This document shows positions 22,743-29,989 of a stretch of DNA of 30,111 nucleotides, in pieces. A model generated the notes under the pieces. That model was given only the letters and a program-made list of their open reading frames with translations, was not told the DNA's origin and did not search any database. How positions within the stretch are numbered: position 1 is the stretch's first letter; every line of letters starts with the position of its first letter. The position numbers were made by a program, and so were the translations under genes. The DNA comes from a virus: the IMG/VR virus record IMGVR_UViG_3300042691_040569, positions 1-30,111 of that record; one strand, written 5' to 3'.

Positions 22743-25700
22743 ATGTCAAATTTGTATGATTACGAGAACAAGATAGAAAATCTAATTGAAAACCAGTTTC
22801 CTCGCTTCTACCAAGAGTCAGGAACTGGTTTCATTGATTTTGTCAAGGCATATTATGCATGGCTAGAACTCGAAAACAACCCTATCAAAATGGCAAGGTC
22901 ACTTAGATCTTATCGTGATGTTGATACAACTCCAGATTCATTTCTTATCTTTTTCAAAAACAAATACCTTAATAACATACAGTTTACTACTGCGTCAAAT
23001 AAAAGATTATTCATAAAGAACTCTCTTGACTTCTACAGATCAAAGGGAACACCAAGAGCGGTTGACTTGTTCTTTAGGTTGATATATGGTGTAAACGCAG
23101 ATGTATATCTTCCCGGAGAAGATGTTTTTAGACTTTCAGATGCAGAGTGGGTAAAACCAAAATATCTGGAAGTGACTCATTCAGATAGAAATTTTGACTA
23201 TCTTGGAAAAACCATAACAGGTCTAGGGTCTGGTGCTACAGCTTTCGTTGATAGGCTGGTAAGAAGAAGAATAAACGGAAAATTCATTGACATCTTCTAC
23301 ATTTCTGCTATAGATGGAGATTTTATTCTCAATGAAACTCTTGCTTATGATGATGATGTTATCGATGCTCCTGTGGTCATTGGTTCTCTGACGTCAGCAG
23401 AAGTAATTGACGGTTCAAATTCTTTTTCTGTTGGTGACACTGTTCTTATTTCTTCTAACAACGGATTACAAGGTAAAGGAACAGTTACAGGCACAACAAA
23501 CACAACAGGTCAAGTGTCTTTTTCTCTTCTAGAGGGTGGTTGGGGGTACACAACAAACACAGAAATTTTAATTTCAAATTCAGTCTTTACTTTAGCCAAC
23601 GTTTCTGTTACAAATACAACCATCTCAAACTCTTTCATTCAATTTGAAAAAGTTTACCAGCCTCTTGCCAACATCTCTTATAATACTCTTGCGGGAGGAT
23701 CTCTTGCCAACGGAGATTTGATTGAAAAATATTATCCCAATGGCGCTATAGCTGGTACAGGAACGATTATCTCAACATCAGCTTCAAATTCTACAGCAGG
23801 AACATTTTTAGCACAGATTGGTCTATTATCTAACGGTTCAATATCAAATCTTAATTACACATCATCTTTTGCTAAACCCGGAAATGTGATAACTGGTGCA
23901 ACAGTAACTTACACTGATAGAACAGCATCAGCAAATGCTATTGCCATTGGGTCTAATACGTTTATTACTGTGAATAACGTTTCTGCACCTTTTACCATAG
24001 GCGAAACTGTTTATCAATCTTCAGGCAATGGCGTTCTAAAATCTTTTACCTCTAACTCAACCACTACAACTTTGCAACTCACAAATTTTCAGGGGATATT
24101 CTATACACCTAATTCAGTAACAGGTTCACTGAGCAATTCAACAGCAAACGTTATATCTTACACTTCAACGCTTGGTATTGTCAACGTAGGTAACACTTTT
24201 TACACCTATAATAATACTTATATCTATGGGCTATCTTCAAATACTTTTGCAAATTTAACAAATATCTCCAATGGTGTTTCTGCAAATGTCAAGTTTACAA
24301 ATCTTGCTTACACAGAAACAGTTTACTTGAATTCTGATTTCATTGGTGCTAATAACTCTGGCAATGTACCATTTCTTACTATTATTCTAGATGGATCTAA
24401 CTCTAACGTTGCCTCTAATGGTTACGGATTTGCAAAACTTCCAAGCGCAAACATCAATTCAAGAATATTTGACGCACTAACTTACTCCCAGATGAATGTT
24501 GGTGTTGTTGCCTCTTTAACAAATGTCAATCCCGGAAATGCATATTCACTTGCTCCATTTGTTATTTTTCATGAAAAAGTTTACAAGGGCCTTTACAAGT
24601 TATATTACAATGCAACAATAACAAATGCCTCAAAAGACTTTGAACAGAATGAAATTGTAGAACAGACCATAACTTTTTCTAATTCTGCAACTCTCACTGT
24701 AAATAATTCTGCAAACACATGGCAAGTTGGTGAATTTGTCTATCAATCAAACGGTACTTCTAACATAGCTACAGGTGTATTGCAATCTCAAAATGTGTTT
24801 TTAAATGTTGGAAGCCTTGTTATTTTTTCTGTTTCTGGTGCCTTCGTTACAAACTCAATAGCAACAATTAATGGTTTGACTTCAGGTGCAACAGCAAACA
24901 TAAACTCTGTAAATACCACAAGTTACTTTGCCAATGCAAGAGCAATTGTTCAGTCACAAGCAAATTCATCAACTCTGTTTCTAAAAAGAATTTCTACTCT
25001 TGACTTAGAAACAAATGGTGCTAATTTGGTTGGTTTATCTTCTGGTGCATCAGCAACCATTACGTCTTTAACCTCACAGTCTCCCCCACCATCAGGATTA
25101 AATGCAATAGTAACAGCAAACGTAACAGCATCAAATGGAACTGTTACAAATGTATCAATTCTTGATTCTGGATTTGGTTACGTTGACGGAGAGAGTGCAA
25201 CGTTTACATCTCTTGACTCTTTACGTTCTGGTTCTCTTACTCTAAACCTTTTGAATCAGGGACAATCTGAAGGGTTTTTCAAGTCAACAAAAAGCTTCTT
25301 GTCTTCCGACAAGAAGCTACAAGACGGCGACTTTTATCAAGAGTTTTCTTATCAAGTAAAATCTCCTCTTGCTTTTGAAAAATATGTTGACGTTCTCAAG
25401 AAGATTCTGCATCTTGCAGGAACAAAGCCTTTTGGTCAGGTTGTTCATGAATCAGTAACAAACTCATATGTCAATGCGGTTTCTTATACATCTAACATCG
25501 CAACAGCAAATTTATTCTTGAATGTTGCCAACACATCAAACGTTGCTATTTTCACAAATGGAGAAGTGATTTATCAAACCAATGGAACCGCAAACCTTGG
25601 TTTTGCTACAGTAAGAGCACCTCTAAAAACTCTTATACAAATCAATACAACAAATGTTAACTTTATTGTAGGTAGTGAGATACGGCAACCAAACACGACA

Positions 25701-26648
25701 ACAAACTCAGCTTTTGGTTATGTTGTATCTGTTACAGCAAACTCATCAGTAACAAATGTTTATGTTGTAAACAGTACAGCAGTCTTTAACTCCTCTGCAA
25801 ATGTGTTTGGACCAACAAAATATGTTGTTGCTCATGAGCCAAAAATAAGAATGGTTATATCATCTGTTACAAGTGGTTCAAATGCAACACAGTCTTTTAC
25901 CGTAGGAGAAAACATTTATCAGGGAACTGTTGGTTCTCAAACTGCAAACGGTACAGTGTTAAATGCCAATCTGTCAACAGTAGAAGTAAGATTGAACACA
26001 GGAACTTTTGCCAATGGAACAGCACTAACAGGACAAACTTCCAATTGTAACGCAACTCTTTCTTCTTATTCCAATAACACATTTACAGCAGGAGAAAATG
26101 TGTATGCAGAGAGAACCATACTTTACTTAAGAAATGTTGTCAATACATTTTCCAATGGTGAAATCGTCTATCAGTACAAGAGAAATCAGAACATATCTAA
26201 CATCTCTTTTGTCAATACTGCAATAGGACAAATCATAGATAAAAATTCATCCTCTGTCACCATTACAAATCAGTTTGGAAAATTTGCTAACAATAGCACA
26301 ATCTTTGGCTCAACGTCAACTGCAAATGCAGTTATTAATAAAATAATGGCCTTGACAAATACTTTTGCAACTGTTATAACATCCAATTCTTCTTCTGTTA
26401 CATTGTACAAGATAAATGGTGAATTCTCCAATTCACAGACTTTGGTTGGACTATCCTCCAACACTTATTCTAACATATCAACAATAACACCTAATAATGA
26501 ATCTTACGCCCCATCAAGTATTATTAACACTCTTGAAGTTCAAATAGTAAACGGCTTCTTTATTGTTAACTCATCAGTTAACAGCATCATAGGACTAACA
26601 TCCTCTGACACTGCTAACCTTGCTTCTATTGATTACGTACAACTCTAA
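22743..26648 (+). CDS. Large baseplate wedge/tail protein, gpI/gp7-like with beta-repeat array
   Basis: 1301 aa. Residues 1-130 match the tail protein I/gp7-type start: FPRFYQESGTGFIDFVKAYY and DFYRSKGTPRAVDLFFRLIY. A second conserved island at about 845-900 (KSTKSFLSSDKKLQDGDFYQ then EFSYQVKS and LKKILHLAGTKPFG) is found in the same protein of other T4-like phages. Between and after these lies an array of roughly ten diverged Asn/Ser/Thr-rich beta units with the signature F..GE.VYQ...G ... G.F .. L.G.....A.I. Such arrays probably form a long fibrous arm of the baseplate. It is the last gene of the operon and converges on two tRNAs. The T4 equivalent is uncertain. Confidence 0.75.
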   Translation: MSNLYDYENKIENLIENQFPRFYQESGTGFIDFVKAYYAWLELENNPIKMARSLRSYRDVDTTPDSFLIFFKNKYLNNIQFTTASNKRLFIKNSLDFYRSKGTPRAVDLFFRLIYGVNADVYLPGEDVFRLSDAEWVKPKYLEVTHSDRNFDYLGKTITGLGSGATAFVDRLVRRRINGKFIDIFYISAIDGDFILNETLAYDDDVIDAPVVIGSLTSAEVIDGSNSFSVGDTVLISSNNGLQGKGTVTGTTNTTGQVSFSLLEGGWGYTTNTEILISNSVFTLANVSVTNTTISNSFIQFEKVYQPLANISYNTLAGGSLANGDLIEKYYPNGAIAGTGTIISTSASNSTAGTFLAQIGLLSNGSISNLNYTSSFAKPGNVITGATVTYTDRTASANAIAIGSNTFITVNNVSAPFTIGETVYQSSGNGVLKSFTSNSTTTTLQLTNFQGIFYTPNSVTGSLSNSTANVISYTSTLGIVNVGNTFYTYNNTYIYGLSSNTFANLTNISNGVSANVKFTNLAYTETVYLNSDFIGANNSGNVPFLTIILDGSNSNVASNGYGFAKLPSANINSRIFDALTYSQMNVGVVASLTNVNPGNAYSLAPFVIFHEKVYKGLYKLYYNATITNASKDFEQNEIVEQTITFSNSATLTVNNSANTWQVGEFVYQSNGTSNIATGVLQSQNVFLNVGSLVIFSVSGAFVTNSIATINGLTSGATANINSVNTTSYFANARAIVQSQANSSTLFLKRISTLDLETNGANLVGLSSGASATITSLTSQSPPPSGLNAIVTANVTASNGTVTNVSILDSGFGYVDGESATFTSLDSLRSGSLTLNLLNQGQSEGFFKSTKSFLSSDKKLQDGDFYQEFSYQVKSPLAFEKYVDVLKKILHLAGTKPFGQVVHESVTNSYVNAVSYTSNIATANLFLNVANTSNVAIFTNGEVIYQTNGTANLGFATVRAPLKTLIQINTTNVNFIVGSEIRQPNTTTNSAFGYVVSVTANSSVTNVYVVNSTAVFNSSANVFGPTKYVVAHEPKIRMVISSVTSGSNATQSFTVGENIYQGTVGSQTANGTVLNANLSTVEVRLNTGTFANGTALTGQTSNCNATLSSYSNNTFTAGENVYAERTILYLRNVVNTFSNGEIVYQYKRNQNISNISFVNTAIGQIIDKNSSSVTITNQFGKFANNSTIFGSTSTANAVINKIMALTNTFATVITSNSSSVTLYKINGEFSNSQTLVGLSSNTYSNISTITPNNESYAPSSIINTLEVQIVNGFFIVNSSVNSIIGLTSSDTANLASIDYVQL

Positions 26649-26651
26649 GAA

Positions 26652-26737
26652 TGGTGCCTTCAGCGTGACTCGAACACGCATGATCTAAGATCGACAGATT
26701 TTGAGTCTGTTGTGTCTACCATTTCCACCATGAAGGC
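26652..26737 (-). tRNA. tRNA-Leu (anticodon CAA)
   Basis: Acceptor GCCTTCA pairs with TGAAGGC, discriminator A and encoded CCA. The anticodon loop is CTCAAAA in a five-pair stem. A long variable arm with GATC/GATC stem confirms a class II leucine tRNA. The T arm is GCGTG/CACGC with TTCGAGT loop. Confidence 0.95.
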
Positions 26738-26746
26738 TTTTATTAT

Positions 26747-26821
26747 TGGAGCGAGAGATGGGAATCGAACCCACGACGAACAGCTTGGAAGGCTGACACT
26801 CTACCTCTGAGTTACTCCCGC
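26747..26821 (-). tRNA. tRNA-Gly (anticodon TCC)
   Basis: Acceptor GCGGGAG pairs with CTCTCGC (one G-T), encoded CCA. The anticodon loop is CTTCCAA and the T loop TTCGATT. It reads GGA, the glycine codon used most in the late genes here. Confidence 0.95.
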
Positions 26822-26834
26822 GTTATATTTAATG

Positions 26835-27191
26835 TCAAATTTCCTTCTTTTCTTTTTCGAAGAGGTTTTTCATCACCTCTCTATTTCTATCACAATCAGA
26901 ACAATCAATCCAGTTGAAACTCATGTGATCTATTACTTCTCGAAGTGAGTCTCGCTCCTGAGCCTTCTTGCGTAGCTCGTCAATCCACCCACCCGGAGCG
27001 TTCTCCTGTACCCAGCCATGCAGTGCATAGTTCAAAGAATCCACCTTTTCCGCCAGCGCCTCCAGCGCGTCGGCTGCGTTCCAGTTTAGGGTGTCCGTGA
27101 CTTTGCACGGATCAGCCCACCCGCCGCCTCTGGCTTGAAGTTCCGCTGAAGCACGCAACCGCTCCACCAGTTCCTTGATGTCGTCACTCAT
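26835..27191 (-). CDS. 'MSDDIKEL' family helical protein, second copy
   Basis: 118 aa from ATG 27191, which overlaps the upstream stop as ATGA. It starts MSDDIKELVERLRASAELQA and continues with DTLNWNAADALEALAEKVDS, the usual layout of this uncharacterised phage family (also at 15112). The C-terminal CSDCDRNREV could bind a metal. Much richer in G+C than the adjacent late genes. Confidence 0.75.
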   Translation of the reverse strand: MSDDIKELVERLRASAELQARGGGWADPCKVTDTLNWNAADALEALAEKVDSLNYALHGWVQENAPGGWIDELRKKAQERDSLREVIDHMSFNWIDCSDCDRNREVMKNLFEKEKKEI

Positions 27192-27511
27192 TCCTTGTCC
27201 TCCGAAAACTTGATGGCCCCACCGCAGAATTGGCACTCAGTCTTGCCGATCTTTGTTGTATAGCCGTTGCACCGCTTTTCGCAGCCTGTAAGCCAGACGT
27301 TTCCAGCGGCAGCGTATTGCCACTCACATATCTCCTTCTCAATCAACGGGCATTCTTCAATGAAGTAATTCCAGACCTTTCGACGACCTTTTGCTCGTTC
27401 TTCCAAGGCTTTTAATTCAGCCATAGCATCCTCCTTGTCGATGTATGCCTCGAGAAGTGTTGCCATGTTGTCGGCGATATCCATACGGAACAAAACGTAG
27501 ATAGTGAGCAT
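27188..27511 (-). CDS. Small-domain plus zinc-ribbon fusion protein
   Basis: 107 aa. The first 55 residues (MLTIYVLFRMDIADNMATLL ... GRRKVWNYFIEE) are a paralogue of the gene at 27765. The rest is the recurrent Cys tail: CEWQY, CEKRC and CQFCGGAIKF, as at 14666 and 16513. It ends EDKE with TGA overlapping the next ATG. GGAG of a truncated upstream frame serves as ribosome site. Confidence 0.75.
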   Translation of the reverse strand: MLTIYVLFRMDIADNMATLLEAYIDKEDAMAELKALEERAKGRRKVWNYFIEECPLIEKEICEWQYAAAGNVWLTGCEKRCNGYTTKIGKTECQFCGGAIKFSEDKE

Positions 27512-27512
27512 A

Positions 27513-27578
27513 TCAAATCTCCAACTTGCCTCTTGTGAAGAGCAGCCGCGCCACCAATTCTTTTATATCTTTAGTCAC
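27513..27578 (-). pseudogene. Truncated 'DIKELV' gene remnant
   Basis: 21 codons from a GTG with GAGG upstream: VTKDIKELVARLLFTRGKLE then I and TGA. The first ten residues match the start of the genes at 15112 and 26835, but the rest of the family is gone. It now seems to serve only as the leader of the next gene. Confidence 0.6.
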
Positions 27579-27581
27579 AAT

Positions 27582-27722
27582 TTACCTCAAAAGCCAATTA
27601 AGAAAACTAAAAGCAACAACAACAACACAACCCATGGCCAAGCCCATAACAGCCCCAACAGTCAATTCATAACTTGCTCTACGAACAACATATCTCACAG
27701 TATCATAACTAAAAGGCTTCAT
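27582..27722 (-). CDS. Tiny membrane protein
   Basis: 46 aa with a basic amphipathic start and one membrane segment (LTVGAVMGLAMGCVVVVAFS). Its ATGA overlaps a 14-codon frame (27763-27719, starting MAVSTASDKEENKT) that has GGAGG before its ATG and may be a leader peptide. Function unknown. Confidence 0.6.
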   Translation of the reverse strand: MKPFSYDTVRYVVRRASYELTVGAVMGLAMGCVVVVAFSFLNWLLR

Positions 27723-27764
27723 GTCTTGTTTTCCTCTTTATCACTTGCCGTTGAAACAGCCATA

Positions 27765-27941
27765 TCAACCTCCAACCAATTCAGTTTCGGTAATAAAGTA
27801 ATTGAAGACCTTGCGACCCTTGGTCTTTTCCAAATTTTCCATCTCGGCCTTGGCCGTCTTTTCATCGGCGTAGGCTTTGAGAATGGTATCGGAATCATCA
27901 TCCATATTCCAACGAACCAAAATGTATACACGCTTTTCCAT
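27765..27941 (-). CDS. Small protein, paralogue of the 27188 N-terminal domain
   Basis: 58 aa from ATG 27941 with GGAGG 5 nt upstream: MEKRVYILVRWNMDDDSDTI ... GRKVFNYFITETELVGG. The pattern 'vYiL.R......A.tiL.AY.d...A.aEm..Le..kgrkv.NYFI' is shared with the gene at 27188. The leader before its ATG also matches the leader of that gene, so gene and leader were copied together. Function unknown. Confidence 0.75.
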   Translation of the reverse strand: MEKRVYILVRWNMDDDSDTILKAYADEKTAKAEMENLEKTKGRKVFNYFITETELVGG

Positions 27942-27986
27942 ATTAACCTCCAACCTGCATCTTGCGAAGAGCAACTTCGTTAAGAA

Positions 27987-28014
27987 GACACTAGGACATT
28001 TCTGCCCTAGTGTC
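27987..28014 (-). terminator. Hairpin terminator after the AAA+ gene
   Basis: Perfect nine-pair stem GACACTAGG/CCTAGTGTC with a ten-base loop, 11 nt after the AAA+ stop codon, followed on the minus strand by TTCTT. The T run is short, so termination may be partial and let the downstream genes be read. Confidence 0.6.
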
Positions 28015-28024
28015 AAGTGTTATT

Positions 28025-28894
28025 TTATCGACTAGACTTGAAGAGCGTTGCAGATGCAATGCGCTTCCACTCCGAATGGTTGCTCTTGTACAGGTCAGCA
28101 GCCTTGATAATCATACGGAGAGAGAGTTCACGAAACCTTTCGACGTTCTCGAAAACCCAATCCATTACCTCAGTCTGGCCTTCAGCAGAGATGTCACGCT
28201 TTGTAAGCATACCAGCTTCTACAACTTGCTTGATACGCACAATATAATCACGCTTGGAGTGCATACCAAGATTAATGTAGTGACTACGCGACATGAGAGC
28301 CTCAAGGTGCGGCGAAAGCTTGGAACCAGATGCAATCATCTGTTCAAAGTCAAGGTTGGTGATGAAAATAATTGCACCGTTGAACTCAAACTTACGCGGC
28401 AGCTTAGTACCGTCTGCGGCTTCCATGTTGGTTTCTGCACCATAAGAGATGCTGCGCGTGTCAAGAGTGTCACAAGCAGCCTTAAGAAGGTTAAGAGACA
28501 CCTCATCACTAAACACAGAGTCACAGTCATCGAACACGATAACATTACCCGCGTGCTGATATTCATGAAGAGCCTTGTAAAGGCCAGTTGGGCGAGTGAA
28601 CCCCTTGACATAACCACAAGACTCACCAAGCGGCTTAAGAACTTCTTCAACCGTAAAAGACTTGCCAAGACCGGGAGCACCCGACACGATAATAGCCTTG
28701 GCATTACCGTTAGAAGCAGCTTCAGTCATCAGCTTAAGAATGTCGAAAGTGTCATTAAGACGAGCAGCAATTTCCTCATCAGTCTCAGTGGTCTGAGAAT
28801 AATTGGTAACAGTAGAAGGATTGTTACCGTAGAACATGGAAGCATCGCGAGCCTTGCGAACGCGGAAACCAGCAGCAGGAATACCCTTGGGCAT
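28025..28894 (-). CDS. AAA+ ATPase
   Basis: 289 aa. Walker A GAPGLGKS at 72-79, Walker B NVIVFDDCDS with D122/D123, sensor 1 in AIIFITN (N180) and an arginine-finger candidate in LMSRSHYI (R203). The N-terminus is a short basic leader. There is no extra catalytic domain, so it is likely a ring-forming remodeller or clamp-loader-like helper for phage replication or host takeover; the substrate is unknown. AAAGGA precedes the ATG. It has its own promoter and terminator and a G+C content well above that of the tail genes, suggesting an early, highly expressed gene of different origin. Confidence 0.85.
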   Translation of the reverse strand: MPKGIPAAGFRVRKARDASMFYGNNPSTVTNYSQTTETDEEIAARLNDTFDILKLMTEAASNGNAKAIIVSGAPGLGKSFTVEEVLKPLGESCGYVKGFTRPTGLYKALHEYQHAGNVIVFDDCDSVFSDEVSLNLLKAACDTLDTRSISYGAETNMEAADGTKLPRKFEFNGAIIFITNLDFEQMIASGSKLSPHLEALMSRSHYINLGMHSKRDYIVRIKQVVEAGMLTKRDISAEGQTEVMDWVFENVERFRELSLRMIIKAADLYKSNHSEWKRIASATLFKSSR

Positions 28895-28947
28895 TTGAAA
28901 ATCCTTTCGATGTGAGGTGACAACACCGCGTCATCACCATGTTTAAG

Positions 28948-28976
28948 ACTATACTCTTTTAACTTCTAAAAGGCAA
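28948..28976 (-). promoter_or_regulatory. Promoter of the AAA+ gene (41-bp module copy 1)
   Basis: Minus strand TTGCCT (28976-28971), 17-bp spacer, TATAGT (28953-28948), leaving a leader of about 47 nt. The -35 box lies inside the repeated 41-bp module. Confidence 0.7.
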
Positions 28977-29007
28977 GAACTTTTTTATTAAAAGCTTTTA
29001 ATGTTTT
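28967..29007 (-). repeat. 41-bp upstream promoter module, copy 1
   Basis: Identical to 29230-29270 except for one base. It holds the -35 box TTGCCT, an A-tract and the 16-bp palindrome ATTAAAAGCTTTTAAT (28987-29002). It overlaps the stop codon of the gene at 28998. Confidence 0.9.
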
Positions 29008-29186
29008 ATAACTCTACGCAGCTTTTCTTCATACTTAAAAAGTTTCACACCATTTGGAAGTGTAATTTCATATTGAAACTTTTTAATATTATCCACAAAC
29101 TCCAGATTTGTAATCGTTCCGATTTCAAAAGGTGTTACCTTATCAACACACTTTACATTATCGCCTAACCAGAATTTAGATGACAT
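28998..29186 (-). CDS. Small SH3-like protein
   Basis: 62 aa from ATG 29186 (GGAG 7 nt upstream). FWLGDNVKCVDKVTPFEIGT then ITNLEF and a final LFKYEEKLRRV strand give the layout of small 'GD.V......G.I' beta-barrel proteins. It is transcribed from copy 2 of the 41-bp promoter module. Function unknown. Confidence 0.7.
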   Translation of the reverse strand: MSSKFWLGDNVKCVDKVTPFEIGTITNLEFVDNIKKFQYEITLPNGVKLFKYEEKLRRVIKH

Positions 29187-29210
29187 GTTCAATCTCCATT
29201 TGATTTACAG

Positions 29211-29239
29211 AGTATAGCAAATTCATTTTTAAAAGGCAA
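29211..29239 (-). promoter_or_regulatory. Promoter of the 29186 gene (41-bp module copy 2)
   Basis: Minus strand TTGCCT (29239-29234), 17-bp spacer, TATACT (29216-29211). Same geometry as copy 1. Confidence 0.7.
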
Positions 29240-29270
29240 GAAGTTTTTTATTAAAAGCTTTTAATGTTTT
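29230..29270 (-). repeat. 41-bp upstream promoter module, copy 2
   Basis: Copy of 28967-29007 with one G/C change. Its palindrome (29250-29265) lies between this minus-strand promoter and a divergent plus-strand promoter, where a dimeric regulator could control both. Confidence 0.9.
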
Positions 29271-29275
29271 TGTGA

Positions 29276-29303
29276 TTGACATTAACGTTTTTTCTGCTAT
29301 GAT
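29276..29303 (+). promoter_or_regulatory. Sigma70-type promoter for the 29345 operon
   Basis: Perfect -35 TTGACA (29276-29281), 16-bp spacer, TATGAT (29298-29303). The start at about 29310 gives a 35-nt leader with AAGGAG before the ATG at 29345. Confidence 0.75.
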
Positions 29304-29344
29304 GTGTATCGTTGATAACAACACATGGAAGGAGTTTCAAAAAA

Positions 29345-29722
29345 ATGGCTACATCAGATACACTCATTATTGTTGACGGTTCGAATGGAGTTTATGGGCC
29401 GAAGATTTTTATTGAGAAGTTGGAACAGTATCTTTCGGATGATTATCGTGAGGAGTATAAGAATGAACTTGACACAGTGAAGAAGGGGCCTTACTCTGAC
29501 ATTCAAGAAGATGTTGCACGAGAAGATTCTTTTGAGTATGATGAGCGAGATGATGCTTACTTTGAGGCATGGAATACCGTCTTTGATACGATGGAAATTA
29601 TTTTTGAGGATAAGAAGTATTATCCTTATGTTTCAGACGAAGGAGACATTTGGCTAGTTCTTTCCACTATGCTATTTAACGAACAGACAGGATGGTTTGA
29701 GCATCCCGGAGACAATTCATGA
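29345..29722 (+). CDS. Acidic protein of unknown function
   Basis: 125 aa from the ATG at 29345, behind AAGGAG. MATSDTLIIVDGSNGVYGPK then FIEKLEQYL; the rest is rich in Asp, Glu and Tyr and ends with GDIWLVLSTMLFNEQTGWFE. The net charge is strongly negative, a feature of DNA-mimic and host-takeover proteins, but no family is recognised. Early expression is inferred from the promoter. Confidence 0.7.
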   Translation: MATSDTLIIVDGSNGVYGPKIFIEKLEQYLSDDYREEYKNELDTVKKGPYSDIQEDVAREDSFEYDERDDAYFEAWNTVFDTMEIIFEDKKYYPYVSDEGDIWLVLSTMLFNEQTGWFEHPGDNS

Positions 29723-29937
29723 CATTCATTGATATGGCAACAGACGCTATTGTCAAGAATAGCAATGTTATTACAGAAATCAATAGTCTACTTCATGAAA
29801 TTGATTTAATCAATAAAAGGATTGACACTAGGCTAGACACTGTTACAATGAACGGAACTGAGTACACTGTTTACGTTCTGGAAAATCTAAGAGATGATCT
29901 TAAGAAAGCACTAAAAAATCTTAAGAAGGGTAGGTAG
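29719..29937 (+). CDS. Small coiled-coil protein
   Basis: 72 aa, ATGA overlap with the acidic gene. Helical: NSLLHEIDLINKRIDTRLDT and YVLENLRDDLKKALKNLKKG with a basic C-terminus. Function unknown. Read-through from here enters the hairpin at 29945. Confidence 0.7.
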   Translation: MTFIDMATDAIVKNSNVITEINSLLHEIDLINKRIDTRLDTVTMNGTEYTVYVLENLRDDLKKALKNLKKGR

Positions 29938-29944
29938 CAAGATA

Positions 29945-29988
29945 GTTCTCTCCATAAATACTTTGTAACTTGTTTTTATGGAGAGAAC
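29945..29988 (+). promoter_or_regulatory. Ribosome-site-sequestering hairpin (T4 gene e type)
   Basis: Perfect 14-bp inverted repeat: GTTCTCTCCATAAA (29945-29958) and TTTATGGAGAGAAC (29975-29988) with a 16-nt loop. The right arm contains the only Shine-Dalgarno, GGAGAG, of the gene that follows. A late promoter ends in the loop, so late RNA would lack the left arm. Confidence 0.75.
29953..29960 (+). promoter_or_regulatory. Late promoter inside the hairpin
   Basis: CATAAATA, one mismatch to TATAAATA. With T4 spacing the transcript begins near 29966, in the hairpin loop. Confidence 0.65.
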
Positions 29989-29989
29989 C

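Noticed and set aside
27504-27983. Plus-strand open frame of 159 codons
   Set aside because: It runs antisense to three small minus-strand genes with good ribosome sites and shows no protein pattern.
27990-28016. TTGACA on the minus strand near 28011 as a promoter for the cassette genes
   Set aside because: It is formed by the terminator stem, and the hexamer at the right distance (TAGTGT) is a poor -10.
28010-28915. Long plus-strand open frame (301 codons)
   Set aside because: It is antisense to the AAA+ gene, whose Walker motifs, ribosome site and promoter are clear.
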